Virus record (IMG/VR): IMGVR_UViG_3300042539_000213
Coordinates: 1 to 39,516 of that record
Direction: 5' to 3' (one strand)
Origin: a virus
DNA length: 39,516 bases
Both the position numbers and the translations under genes were made by a program. The notes under the pieces are model-generated. The model saw only the letters and a program-made list of their open reading frames with translations. It ran no database searches and was not told the DNA's origin. Positions 7,734-16,818 of this stretch are shown piece by piece. Position 1 is the stretch's first letter, and every line of letters begins with the position of its first letter.

Positions 7734-8889
7734 ACTTGTTCACCCGCGGAAGTGAAGAGGTCCAAACGTTGTTTAGGAACCTAGGTGCAGGTGGGGTTGC
7801 GAAAGGCTCAACCAGTGGCACCTGGTACTCAGTACCCAATGTGAAGTCTCTACCTATTTCAAGTTTCGTTATGTACATTGATCCACCGACTTCATGAGTA
7901 ACTGATTTTACATACCAGATACCATCAAAGTTAGAGTTGTATTCATCAATATACACCACACCACCTGGGACGATCCCTGCACCTGCGGTAACATCGACCC
8001 AAGCGTTAAACGGGAAGCCGCCCTTGTTTTTCTCATCAATAAAGCGGCGTGCCTCCTCGGTGCTCTGTGAAGGTCGAAACGCTGTGTCAGAGTATTCAGC
8101 ATCCGAGGGATACCCAGAGATAGAGATGTTGGGGATGTCTTTGCTGGTTACGGTCAACGATTTGCCGGATGGGTCTAGCGTGGTGGTTCTGTAGGTGGTG
8201 GCATCCCCGTCAGGGGTAAGGTAGCCAAAACTGCCCTCAAATCTAAGAATCATCCCTGGGGCTGCATCCATCTGCTTGCGCATCGTGGTAAGGACATTGA
8301 ATGAAGCCTTGCGCCCCAGGGACTTGGTTTGGTCCCACACATGCATATGTGTGCCATGCACAGTTACTCGGTACCCATACGCACTAGCCACTCTGGTAAG
8401 GAATGCCCAGTCCGACTCTGCCTTCTGGACCTGACGCGGGAACGCAAACGTATCGTATGGGGTGTCCAAACTAAACCCATAAGTGTTAGCCATGTATTGA
8501 GACAGCACACCAATAGAAGTGTTTTCCCACACTTTAGTATCGGCACCCTTCATTACAACAGTCGCACCAAAGCACACGATACGCGCCGTTTGAAATGGGC
8601 TACCGTTTACTAGGCCCTCTCTTGTTTCAGACACAGGCTCTACGTAGAGTACATAGCCACAGAACTCTTGCTTGCGCAGTTCTCCTGATGAGACCATCAC
8701 CCGTACAGGAGTGTCAATGAAGTCGGTGATCGCTTTGGGATGGATACCCCTCATGGTGATGGTGCACGTGTCGTGCTTGTTCTCTTCCAGGCTCAGCGAG
8801 AAGGAGACCACGGACCCGTAGTCAACCTCCATGTTATTGAACCTGATCGTCACGTCAGGAGATAAGGGGTTACTGCTCTTGGCGATCAT
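7726..8889 (-). CDS. Baseplate hub protein, gpD / gp27 / VgrG-N-like
   Basis: The 387-aa protein matches the late control D family: an opening DVTIRFNNMEVDYGSVVSFS strand, a WAFLTRVASAYGYRVTVHGT segment (the D-W-x-x-L-x-x-x-A family signature) and a C-terminal hub barrel ending GIWYVKSVTHEVGGSMYITK. Such hub proteins form the trimeric ring that links the tube end to the central spike. It starts inside the stop of the LysM gene (ATGA) and its 3' end overlaps the spike gene. That order (LysM, hub, spike) is standard for contractile tails. Confidence 0.93.
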   Translation of the reverse strand: MIAKSSNPLSPDVTIRFNNMEVDYGSVVSFSLSLEENKHDTCTITMRGIHPKAITDFIDTPVRVMVSSGELRKQEFCGYVLYVEPVSETREGLVNGSPFQTARIVCFGATVVMKGADTKVWENTSIGVLSQYMANTYGFSLDTPYDTFAFPRQVQKAESDWAFLTRVASAYGYRVTVHGTHMHVWDQTKSLGRKASFNVLTTMRKQMDAAPGMILRFEGSFGYLTPDGDATTYRTTTLDPSGKSLTVTSKDIPNISISGYPSDAEYSDTAFRPSQSTEEARRFIDEKNKGGFPFNAWVDVTAGAGIVPGGVVYIDEYNSNFDGIWYVKSVTHEVGGSMYITKLEIGRDFTLGTEYQVPLVEPFATPPAPRFLNNVWTSSLPRVNKYV

Positions 8890-9128
8890 CGTGGTAGTCG
8901 AAGAACGGTTCCTACTGGGATGTTGTCAGGAAAGTCAATCTGTGGGTTGAGGTCTGCGATCTCCCAATAGCGAGTACCATCGTTGAACAACTTGGCCGCA
9001 ATCGACTCTAGTGAGTCGCCCTGCCTAGTGGTGTACTGCGAATAGTATGAAATCACCTTGTCCTTACGGTCAGCGTTAGTGCCACTGTTAGTAAGAAGGT
9101 AGCGTGATGTTGATGTGTAACTAGCCAT
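8886..9128 (-). CDS. LysM baseplate/tail protein
   Basis: Eighty residues, mostly one LysM module: YYSQYTTRQGDSLESIAAKL, then YWEIADLNPQIDFPDNIPVG and TVLRLPR. In contractile tails (P2 gpX, T4 gp53-like, PVC/Afp LysM proteins) this module sits at the tube/hub interface and helps join hub and wedges, rather than cutting cell wall. Here it is a stand-alone gene between a tube-initiator-like protein and the hub. Confidence 0.93.
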   Translation of the reverse strand: MASYTSTSRYLLTNSGTNADRKDKVISYYSQYTTRQGDSLESIAAKLFNDGTRYWEIADLNPQIDFPDNIPVGTVLRLPR

Positions 9129-9147
9129 TAGTGATTACACCGATCCT

Positions 9148-10902
9148 TTATGTTTGAGAGCCTGCACCGGAATCCACGCCACGGCCTTGCCCAACCCAAT
9201 TGAACGAGAATGATCCAAATACTTTACGATCACCCCTGTAGCAGTCATACTTCTTTACAGTTTTAGAAAGGGTAACGGGACCACCACCGGTGGTGCGGGT
9301 TGCGGTCATCGTAATCTCCATTGACCATACGTAGTACTTATCATTTCTCCAACTGGTGTACGGCACTAGCCCCGAATGAAGTTTAGCGTTGGGAGCAGTG
9401 TTTCTAAGTTGACTAGAACTATTAAAGGTTTTAGCAAAGAACCAAGAGTCATCACTAGACACTGCATTTTCGTAAGCCCCTACTAGCACCGATTCGGGGG
9501 GGTTACTTTGATTCTGCACGTAACTAATAGGTGAGTTGTAGGTGCTAGTACTAATATTAGGGGAGTCAAAGGGTCCCCAAACTTTAAACTTCCAGGCAAC
9601 GGTTAGCACAGTGGGTTCCCCATTGTCTAATAGTGTTTCTTTAACTGTTAACCCAGTTAGCGGATCTATTACAGTGTTTTCACGAACACCATTTAAACCA
9701 GTGTTGGTACCAGCACCGCTGTTAACCGCCGCTTTAAAACCAATATTAAAAGCCCTTGTCCACCCCTCTTTGGGTTCTTTGAATATAAGTTCGTACAATA
9801 GTACTGGTGCGTTATCGCCACCTACATCTACGCTTGTCGACTCCCTTGTTGAGGCCATAACCCAATTTGCGTTGTAACTCCATCCAAATTGGATACTGTT
9901 TAAGTAGCGCTTAAGTGCTGTAACCATCTCAGTGTTGGCCGCCCTTTGCTGTGCCTGCTCCTCAGCGGCCTGTTGTTGCAGCGCCGCACCAGCCTTCTCA
10001 AGGCTGTCAGTCAGGAATGTCTTCTTGCGAGCAAAGCCGATGTACATAGCCTCCATTGATATGCCTACACGAATCTGAAGGGGTACCATATTGGTACTGA
10101 ATTTGAGGAAGTCAACGGTGGTGCCAGTAACAAACCCGTCTACCATGAACAAGGACGAGAACATTACGCGAACTGGTGCAGGGATGATGAAAGCGGAGTT
10201 ACCAAAGTTTGCTGATACTGCAGTTCTTGCCAGTTCATTAATGTTTGATCCTGATGAGTCAATGGCCGTAGCAGACGTTGAGAGTCCAGCAGAAGCAGAT
10301 TCGCTGTTAGCGTTGTATGCGGTGATGGCTGCTTGCGCTAGACGTTGGACTTGGAAGTCAATTAGTTCTTTTGAGAACCCTTGGCCAATGATTGCGTACA
10401 GTAGTTGCAGGTCTGCGAGCGCACCGATTTCGTAAACATCTGCACTGTAGTTCACTCCATTTTCTAGTTGACCTATTGCATACGGAGAATTTGGCCCAGG
10501 GTTACCCATGCCCTTTGCTACCTCTCTGGACCTATCAAATAGCAAGTCAAATTGAAAGTTCGTGGACTTGCCCATAGGTTGACTGAACTGGTAGGGGTCT
10601 TGCAGCAAGGGTAGATATGTGTCTTGACTCATAGTCACCGTTTGCTGGATTGTTTGTGGGTTGAATTGGAACGAACACTTGTATGAGGTGAACGCTGCTT
10701 CCTCAAGCAGCCCAGGCTGTGCCAATCCTCGGATGTACCCCCGCTTAATTTTGTACTGGTTGTTCGTGCCGTCTAACGCAGATTGGGCTGCCAGGAACCT
10801 GATTTGGTTATCTGGGTACAGAAAGTTGGCGTTGTCGTTGTCGCCATAAGCGCGAGGCTCAATGTTTGCAATGTTAAAGAACGCATCGTCACGGTAACTC
10901 AT
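9148..10902 (-). CDS. Tube-initiator-like baseplate protein (CIS-tube type), 584 aa
   Basis: The start region has a distinctive YKCSFQFNPQTIQQTVTMSQ segment followed by STNFQFDLLFDRSREV, the pattern of the N-terminal domain of contractile-injection-system tube/LysM proteins (they contain an F-x-F-N-P motif). The middle (residues about 175-330) has Ala/Ser-rich helices and a PVRVMFSSLFMVDGFVTGTT strand pair; the C-terminal half is beta-rich. In other contractile systems the FNP domain and LysM are one polypeptide; here the next gene supplies LysM separately. Stop and start overlap the tape measure (TAATG). Role at the tube-to-baseplate junction is inferred from motif and position. Confidence 0.75.
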   Translation of the reverse strand: MSYRDDAFFNIANIEPRAYGDNDNANFLYPDNQIRFLAAQSALDGTNNQYKIKRGYIRGLAQPGLLEEAAFTSYKCSFQFNPQTIQQTVTMSQDTYLPLLQDPYQFSQPMGKSTNFQFDLLFDRSREVAKGMGNPGPNSPYAIGQLENGVNYSADVYEIGALADLQLLYAIIGQGFSKELIDFQVQRLAQAAITAYNANSESASAGLSTSATAIDSSGSNINELARTAVSANFGNSAFIIPAPVRVMFSSLFMVDGFVTGTTVDFLKFSTNMVPLQIRVGISMEAMYIGFARKKTFLTDSLEKAGAALQQQAAEEQAQQRAANTEMVTALKRYLNSIQFGWSYNANWVMASTRESTSVDVGGDNAPVLLYELIFKEPKEGWTRAFNIGFKAAVNSGAGTNTGLNGVRENTVIDPLTGLTVKETLLDNGEPTVLTVAWKFKVWGPFDSPNISTSTYNSPISYVQNQSNPPESVLVGAYENAVSSDDSWFFAKTFNSSSQLRNTAPNAKLHSGLVPYTSWRNDKYYVWSMEITMTATRTTGGGPVTLSKTVKKYDCYRGDRKVFGSFSFNWVGQGRGVDSGAGSQT

Positions 10903-13712
10903 TAGTTTCTCCTCATGCCTTCAAACTCAAGTTCTCTCTTGACGAGTCTTGAAATGTTCTTGGCCAGTGTCTGGATGTCTGCGTTGGTACCATTCATCAC
11001 GGTAACGGGGATTGTTATGTTGAATACGTTGCCACCCTTAACGTTGATGTTACCTGAGTTACCAGAGGGGGATGAAGTAGCGACGATGGGGTCACCAATA
11101 TTTGCGTTCCTAACATAGGACTCTGCCTGCGCCATATTAGTGTGACCACTTGAGGACCCTGGCCCGCTGTTTGCGTAGTCACCCCAAGCGTGGAATCCGT
11201 TACCTTTGAACCATTTCTGGTTGGCCTCAAACAGTTTGCGAGCCATCTTTACGTTGGTAAGTGGGTTCAACAGTTGTTTCGGGTCATTAATACCTTGGTC
11301 TTCATACCACTTACGAAGGTCACCGAGCACGTTGAGTTGGAATAGACCGTAAGAGTCATCACCGGTTGACCGGTTTCCGTTGTAGGCACTTGGTCTAAAT
11401 CGTGATTCACGATGCGCAATAGCGACCATCTTGATCAGGTCTTGACCACGGAACCCCTCGTTGTACAACATCCGAGCAACGTCTTCGCCCGCCAGCGCTC
11501 CCGAAGAGTCCACATTGAGTGACACAGCGGTGCTGCCGATGCTGTTGGAGTTGTGGCCAGCGCTGCGCCCACCACCACCGCCGCCCCCACCGCCACCACC
11601 ACCGATGCGGCTAGCCACGCGCTCTGAGATGGAGGCGTACGCGATAATGCCGCCAACGCCCCCTGATGAGCCACTGCTGTGGTCGGTGTCAAACCCACTG
11701 GCCGCTTCTGAGTGGAGAACAGTAGAGCGTTCTTCTGGACTGATTGGCATATCGCCGGTACCCCAGGGGGCACCGCCCTTAATGTAATCACCAAAACCGC
11801 TAGGAAGTTCCGCTGGTTGAACGTGCCACGGTTCACCGTTTACCTGGGTGAAGTTCTTGAGGCCGTACTGTCCAACATTCTTGTCAAGCCACGCTGTTTG
11901 GGAACCGTCCTGGGGAAGGATGAGGTCAGCGGCAAGCCCGATACCGTGCATAGAGCGCCCAGGAGGCGCAGCGGGAGCACCAGAGACGTGCTCCCAGTAA
12001 GACCCATCCCATTGGATATTGGTCTTTTGAGTGGTTTTACGGTAACGACTAAGGAACAGTTTCTTTTGATCCTCTATTGACCGCTTACCTTCACCAAAGC
12101 CGATCTTTGGGTTGGCACGGAGCAGTTTGAGAACTCGCTCTTGCATACCTGGATGCAGGCCTTTGAACGACCCGAACTTCTTTACTTCATCCAGCGTTAC
12201 GGTTTTGCCACCATATGTGGGAACGCGCACCGTGCTATCAGAGCCGGAACCCTTGTCTGCACCTACTGGGTCACCACGACGGAAAGCCATCCCTTTGGGT
12301 GAGGACCCCCCAACAGGGTAAGGGTCACCAATCATGCCCCCAACGGCGGTTCCCAGCATTTGACCGACACCAGCACCGACCATAGTGCCAACCCCTGGAC
12401 CACCAAATATTGGAAGACTGCCGACCAACCCGCCCAATGCCATACCGACACCACCAGCAATAGTGGATGAGATGCGGTTGCTGGTGCGGGCACCGATAAT
12501 GCCTGAGAGTTTGTCTTCTAGAGAACCAAACACCTGGATGAGTTTTTGAGTCTGCTTCTCCAGGTCAGCGAAGTTGTCTGCCTGACGGCGGTAGAACTGC
12601 TCGTCTCTTGCACCACGTACACGGTCAGTCTCTTCGACCTGGGTGGCGAAGTTGTCTTCAATGCCCATGAGTTCACGGGCACTCTTATTAGAGGCATCGT
12701 ACATCCCGACGCCTCCCTTTTTCTTGTACTGAATGTTCGACTTGGCGTACTGCAGAACTTGATCTTGCATGTCCCCAGTAATGCCCATGTTGGTTAACCG
12801 TGAGCGGGTGATAGACCCTGGTGCAAAGGCCCCATCTACCAGTCGTTCGTCTGTTAGCCCTGCAGACTTGACAACATTCTGTAATACCGATTGCATACTG
12901 TTTTGCTTGCCACCAATACCAACAAGCCCGCCACCGCCCATCATGAACATGCGGTTAGCAGTCGGTGCTTGGGCGAGAGACTCCAGCATGTTGGCACCAT
13001 CAGCAGCGGAAAGTGAGAACCCACTGTACGTGCGCAGAGCCTCAACGCTGCTTGCTTGCTGGTTGGCATTGATTCCAGTACGAGCCTGTAGCCCAAGCAG
13101 TGCTTCCTTACCGCCATAACCTAGGCGGTAGTTATCCAGTGGTCGACGGTAGGTGCTCTGCACATCCAGTTGGCTCTTACCAGTCATCTGCTGGTACATC
13201 ACCGACATGCGGTCTGCGGTAAGGGCATAACTGCGGGCGCTATCAACTCGGTTGTCGATAGCGGTGATACCTGCCTGCACGGCAGATGCAGCCACCGATA
13301 CGCCAGCAGCCGCCATAGCACCTTTGCCAGACATGCCACCCAGCATCTGAGTGAACTTGCCCGAGATGCCACCGCCACCCCCACCGGAACCACCAGCGCT
13401 CGTAGCCAGACCTGCCGTGCTGCTTGGGGAGGAGTTCTCTAGCGTACCGAGGACCTTGGTGCCGCTAGCAGTAGTGGATGTAGAACTGCCAGCCTTAGAA
13501 GCGCTCCCCAGCGATTGGGCTGCTTTATCGGCTTCCTTCTGGACAGCCTTCATCTGCTTTTCAATGTCACTCAGTTGTTTGTTGAGGTCACGAAAGGCTT
13601 TAGTTAGGTCGTTGATTGGGTTGGTGTCGACCTTCATGCCAACCCCGATATGGGACATGGCGTTGCCAAACCTCTCCATGCCACTTAATGAAGGTTCAGA
13701 GCCAAGCGCCAC
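10902..13712 (-). CDS. Tail tape measure protein with M15 peptidase and lytic transglycosylase domains
   Basis: GTG start with AAGGAG. The 936 residues contain an N-terminal coiled coil (35-70), Gly/Ala-rich hydrophobic stretches (125-150, 415-462), then two cell-wall enzymes. Residues about 505-640 are a VanY/M15-type peptidase: S-M-H-G-I-G-L-A-A-D supplies zinc ligands His589 and Asp596, and E-P-W-H supplies His630. A run of twelve glycines (704-715) links to residues 740-850, a lysozyme-like transglycosylase with catalytic Glu769 (AHRESRF), Y-G-L-F-Q and an N-P-L-T-N motif. The C-terminus has a beta strand and basic helix typical of tape measures. Such a tape measure sets tail length and degrades peptidoglycan during injection. 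It follows the frameshifted chaperone gene. Confidence 0.92.
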   Translation of the reverse strand: MALGSEPSLSGMERFGNAMSHIGVGMKVDTNPINDLTKAFRDLNKQLSDIEKQMKAVQKEADKAAQSLGSASKAGSSTSTTASGTKVLGTLENSSPSSTAGLATSAGGSGGGGGGISGKFTQMLGGMSGKGAMAAAGVSVAASAVQAGITAIDNRVDSARSYALTADRMSVMYQQMTGKSQLDVQSTYRRPLDNYRLGYGGKEALLGLQARTGINANQQASSVEALRTYSGFSLSAADGANMLESLAQAPTANRMFMMGGGGLVGIGGKQNSMQSVLQNVVKSAGLTDERLVDGAFAPGSITRSRLTNMGITGDMQDQVLQYAKSNIQYKKKGGVGMYDASNKSARELMGIEDNFATQVEETDRVRGARDEQFYRRQADNFADLEKQTQKLIQVFGSLEDKLSGIIGARTSNRISSTIAGGVGMALGGLVGSLPIFGGPGVGTMVGAGVGQMLGTAVGGMIGDPYPVGGSSPKGMAFRRGDPVGADKGSGSDSTVRVPTYGGKTVTLDEVKKFGSFKGLHPGMQERVLKLLRANPKIGFGEGKRSIEDQKKLFLSRYRKTTQKTNIQWDGSYWEHVSGAPAAPPGRSMHGIGLAADLILPQDGSQTAWLDKNVGQYGLKNFTQVNGEPWHVQPAELPSGFGDYIKGGAPWGTGDMPISPEERSTVLHSEAASGFDTDHSSGSSGGVGGIIAYASISERVASRIGGGGGGGGGGGGRSAGHNSNSIGSTAVSLNVDSSGALAGEDVARMLYNEGFRGQDLIKMVAIAHRESRFRPSAYNGNRSTGDDSYGLFQLNVLGDLRKWYEDQGINDPKQLLNPLTNVKMARKLFEANQKWFKGNGFHAWGDYANSGPGSSSGHTNMAQAESYVRNANIGDPIVATSSPSGNSGNINVKGGNVFNITIPVTVMNGTNADIQTLAKNISRLVKRELEFEGMRRN

Positions 13713-13721
13713 TAGTTCTCC

Positions 13722-13886
13722 TTACGTTTTCCTCCAGCGAGCCATCCCAGTCCAGAACAGCCGCTGCCGTACGGTCATTGACCGTAAATCAGATAAGTTG
13801 AACCCTTTGTATACTGAAGCGACTAGTTCGTATTCCCAATAAGTGTATTTAAGATCAACCGAATAAAAGGGACATCCAGGTGATCC
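13722..13886 (-). CDS. Frameshift extension of tail assembly chaperone
   Basis: An open frame from 13886 to TAA at 13722, +1 relative to the upstream gene, continues past that gene's TGA (13857-13855) for 44 codons, beginning DLKYTYWEYELVASVYKGFN and ending MARWRKT. The amino acids look coding (aromatic-rich, with L-S-D-L-R-S-M-T-V-R-Q-R-L-F-W like chaperone C-termini). It has no ATG, GTG or TTG before an internal ATG 18 codons from its end, so it can be made only by a +1 or -2 shift in the overlap (near TCC-CTT-TTA-TTC-GGT-TGA). Many tailed phages make two chaperone products by frameshifting at precisely this place, directly before the tape measure. The slip site is not a textbook one. Confidence 0.72.
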   Translation of the reverse strand, partial: GSPGCPFYSVDLKYTYWEYELVASVYKGFNLSDLRSMTVRQRLFWTGMARWRKT

Positions 13887-14646
13887 CTAGCGGCATATTG
13901 GTTCCGCAGTGAGCACACTGGACGTTCACCTCCTCTAGTTGAGGGCCAACCTTAATTTCAAGGATCGCCTTAATTAGTTTACTACGATCTGCAATGTTAA
14001 GGGACTTAGCCCAGTCTTCAGGGGACTTCCCCTTTAGTTCTTCTGGTGAAAGAATTACGCAGCGGGCTAACATCAAGGTGTTCTGTGCAGCCGTGTTGGT
14101 TGCGTGCTTGGCCACATGCACACTGTCTGAACCGTTAGGTAGCCGGAACTTAACTGAACTCCCGTTGCGGAGTGTGGTCGTAAGAGGCCCCTGGATATCC
14201 TTGTCTGTAGACGATACTGGAAAGTCATCGTCAAGGTTGACGACTACATCATTCTTGTTCCCACAACTGGGGCACTTGACTACGTACTCACGGTTTACCC
14301 CATAGGTTGCCTTGACGATAGCCATGAACAATGTGTCACGATCACCCAGGATGAGGTGCTCAATCACTTCTGGTGATTCTTCGATATTGATGGAGCCAAC
14401 ACTTACTACAGCCCTTTTGAGCAGAGCAGAGGTGTAGTCAGCGTACGTGGTGGTTGCCTTTGCCTCAAAACTTGCTAGGTACTCTTCGTCAGCGCCGGTT
14501 AGTTCTCGCACTTCCGCTGCCGTTTGCCAAGTGCCTGTGGTTTGGTCAAACAAACCACGGTGGAGTTCCACCGTAGCCGGGAGGGGGTAACCAATCTCTG
14601 GTGCAGGGTCTTTGAGAGCAGATTCAATAGACTGCTGTTGTGACAT
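13855..14646 (-). CDS. Tail/baseplate assembly protein with two zinc knuckles (chaperone, short form)
   Basis: This 263-aa protein lies between the tube and tape measure genes. It has a C-x-x-C pair around residue 130 (VKCPSCGNKND) and another near the C-terminus (VQCAHCGTN), likely one zinc ribbon or two knuckles. Elements such as EYLASFEAKATTTYADYTSA and VKFRLPNGSDSVHVAKHATN resemble T4 gp26-type baseplate hub assembly proteins and tail chaperones of other myophages. A role in folding or loading the tape measure follows from position. Its stop codon lies inside a long frame +1 to it, so a second, longer product of about 307 residues is probable. Confidence 0.7.
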   Translation of the reverse strand: MSQQQSIESALKDPAPEIGYPLPATVELHRGLFDQTTGTWQTAAEVRELTGADEEYLASFEAKATTTYADYTSALLKRAVVSVGSINIEESPEVIEHLILGDRDTLFMAIVKATYGVNREYVVKCPSCGNKNDVVVNLDDDFPVSSTDKDIQGPLTTTLRNGSSVKFRLPNGSDSVHVAKHATNTAAQNTLMLARCVILSPEELKGKSPEDWAKSLNIADRSKLIKAILEIKVGPQLEEVNVQCAHCGTNMPLGITWMSLLFG

Positions 14647-14667
14647 CTTGTAGGACTCCTAAGTATA

Positions 14668-15276
14668 TTACGAGACGGCTTTAAGTGCGTTTAGTTCCGC
14701 AGAATCCCACGCTACCACAAAGCCTTCATGGTGAACCGTCATCTGTTGGATCACAATGCCGCTGTCACCAGCGTTCAGATCGCTGAGGCTGTAAGCACCT
14801 GGCCAGCAGTTAAACAGTTTGAAACCCCAGCGATTGTCACCAAGGTTTGTCGCAGGGTCAGGCGTTTGCGTACCCCCTTGAGGCGTAGCGTACACACCGC
14901 TTGACACGGGGTGGTCAAACACCTCAACAAAGATGTCGCAACGATAGTTGTTGTCTGCCGAAGTGCTTTTACCACTTGCCTGGTTCCAGGCGTGAAGAAA
15001 CTGTTGCCACTTGTAAAGTTGTGATTGCTTCTCAAACACACCCCGAGAGAAGTTCACAGGGGCAAAGTCAGACTGGCCCACAAACTTATGTGGATGGGTG
15101 TTCATGCCACCTTCACGGTAGCCGACCATTTCGTTGTTTACGGTTAGACCTGACACCACAGCAAATCCGATAGAGCCAATACCAACAGTGTCTGTCGCTA
15201 GGGCACCAGCACCGGGGTTGATGGTTACTCGGAACTTAAAGTTGCGGATAGGGTCAGACTTTGCAGAGCGAGCCAT
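14668..15276 (-). CDS. Tail tube protein, T4 gp19 / CIS tube family
   Basis: Residues begin DPIRNFKFRVTI with a central GFAVVSGLTVNNEMVGYREG segment, the hallmark opening of gp19-like tubes (FxFxV ... V-S-G-L). It continues with HKFVGQSDFAPVNFSRGVF and ends in the usual VIQQMTVHHEGFVVAW strand. At 202 aa it has the normal size of the hexameric inner tube subunit. It follows the sheath gene with a GGAG SD, the standard order. Confidence 0.95.
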   Translation of the reverse strand: MARSAKSDPIRNFKFRVTINPGAGALATDTVGIGSIGFAVVSGLTVNNEMVGYREGGMNTHPHKFVGQSDFAPVNFSRGVFEKQSQLYKWQQFLHAWNQASGKSTSADNNYRCDIFVEVFDHPVSSGVYATPQGGTQTPDPATNLGDNRWGFKLFNCWPGAYSLSDLNAGDSGIVIQQMTVHHEGFVVAWDSAELNALKAVS

Positions 15277-15291
15277 AGGGGTATCTCCTTA

Positions 15292-16818
15292 TTAGAGGCT
15301 TGAAACGGCGTTTGAACCGCCAGTCCACTGACTGACGTTAATGACGATGTACTCAGCGGGGTATTGAAGTGCTACGCCTACTTCTACGTTTACTATTCCC
15401 TGTGCAACTGATTCAGCGGTGTTATTGGTGGCATTGCAGATGACGTAGAAAGCCTGCTGAGTGTTTGCACCCTTGAGACCACCTTCACGCCAGAACTCAC
15501 TAAGGATGGCGGCGCACTTCAGGGTTAGCCGGTTCCAGAGGTTTTCATCGTTGGGTTCAAACACCGCAAAGGCTGACACGTCCTTGAGCGTCTGCTTTAC
15601 GTAGTTCAGTGACCGACGAATAGGGATGTATTTACCTGGAGTGGTCTTGTCTAGCGTGCGGGTGCCGTTGATGATGACACCGCCACCTGGAATTGACTTA
15701 AAGGTGTTGACCCCAAAGGAGTCATACATCGTTGCAGTTTCAGATGGCGTGAACGTGGTGGAGAGACCAAATGCGTTGCTAATGGTAAGCCCATAACCGG
15801 CTGGTGCTTTTGCGACCGTGCGGTTGACCTCTGACCGGATATAAGCACCAACAACTGCGCCACCTGGGTAGGTGTCCCGTACTGCGCCAACACCAGACTT
15901 GGTGGGGTCAGCCATCTTAAGCATTGGGTAGTACACCGCACCATAGGACGAGGTGGTCGCTGCTGTGTATGAACTTGCAATAGTGTTGATTGTCGCAGCC
16001 ACTGAGTCAGGCGTCGGATCAATTACTACGAAGGAGTTACCCCGGTCTTTTGCCTTGTTGAGTAGGGCTGTCACGATTGCGCTGCTCTGACCACCAACGC
16101 CTGGGGCGTTGATTACTAGTGCGTTCTCTACCAAATCCAATCGGTTGATTGCGGTCGTGTAGGCCGCAGTATCTACGGCACCGCCATCAGTACCGCTTGA
16201 CAAGGTGAAAGTGTTGTTGTTGAACGTCCAGCCAGTGGTAGGCGACTTGGCATTAGTAGTGGTAGTAACGTCGATGTACTTGCTGTAGTTGTTAATTACA
16301 ACATCAAGGTAACGGTTACTGGTTGGGTCCGTCGATACTTCGTTCCAACGCTCTACCTCAACGCCGCTGATGTTCACGGTCAGGTTGAACGTGGGGATTT
16401 GAGTGGTGCTGCCAGCCACTATGCCGTTGCTAACTACAAGAGAAAGGGTGTTACCCCAGATACCGGGGCTTACCGCCCTGGCGGTGAATAGGGTGCCAGA
16501 GGTTGAGCCTCCAGTGGGGAAGTAAGAAACGCTTGCACCTGAGGTAGATGCGCTACCGGACAGTGCGCGCACGATGTAGGCATCACGACCGCCGTTAGCA
16601 AAGTAGTGGTACACGCTATAGCCCATTTCAAAGCTGGTGCTGATGTCACCGTAGAGGGCTTTATACCCAGCCCAAGAGTTGATGAGGGTGGCCTCTACTG
16701 GACCGCGTGGAGCGGGACCGATGAAGGCTGCAACAGACGTAGCATTGTCGGCTGCTGTTACGTTGCTGGTTAGTGGGCTTTCGGTTACATAAATGCCGGG
16801 GTTTTGGTAAGCGGGCAT
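15292..16818 (-). CDS. Contractile tail sheath protein
   Basis: The N-terminus (MPAYQNPGIYVTESPLTSNV) and the FIGPAPRGPVEATLINSWAG and GYSVYHYFANGGRDAYIVRA segments are classic sheath motifs. The C-terminal part has the NYVKQTLKDVSAFAVFEPND and LWNRLTLKCAAILSEFWREG helix and a final NVEVGVALQYPAEYIVINVS segment followed by W-T-G, the domain that packs on the tube. At 508 aa it is of normal length. This gene establishes the myovirus type. Confidence 0.96.
   Translation of the reverse strand: MPAYQNPGIYVTESPLTSNVTAADNATSVAAFIGPAPRGPVEATLINSWAGYKALYGDISTSFEMGYSVYHYFANGGRDAYIVRALSGSASTSGASVSYFPTGGSTSGTLFTARAVSPGIWGNTLSLVVSNGIVAGSTTQIPTFNLTVNISGVEVERWNEVSTDPTSNRYLDVVINNYSKYIDVTTTTNAKSPTTGWTFNNNTFTLSSGTDGGAVDTAAYTTAINRLDLVENALVINAPGVGGQSSAIVTALLNKAKDRGNSFVVIDPTPDSVAATINTIASSYTAATTSSYGAVYYPMLKMADPTKSGVGAVRDTYPGGAVVGAYIRSEVNRTVAKAPAGYGLTISNAFGLSTTFTPSETATMYDSFGVNTFKSIPGGGVIINGTRTLDKTTPGKYIPIRRSLNYVKQTLKDVSAFAVFEPNDENLWNRLTLKCAAILSEFWREGGLKGANTQQAFYVICNATNNTAESVAQGIVNVEVGVALQYPAEYIVINVSQWTGGSNAVSSL

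Noticed and set aside
6979-7755. 258-aa plus-strand ORF opposite the spike/fibre gene
   Set aside because: Antisense of a gene with recognised OB-fold and S74 domains; composition-driven.
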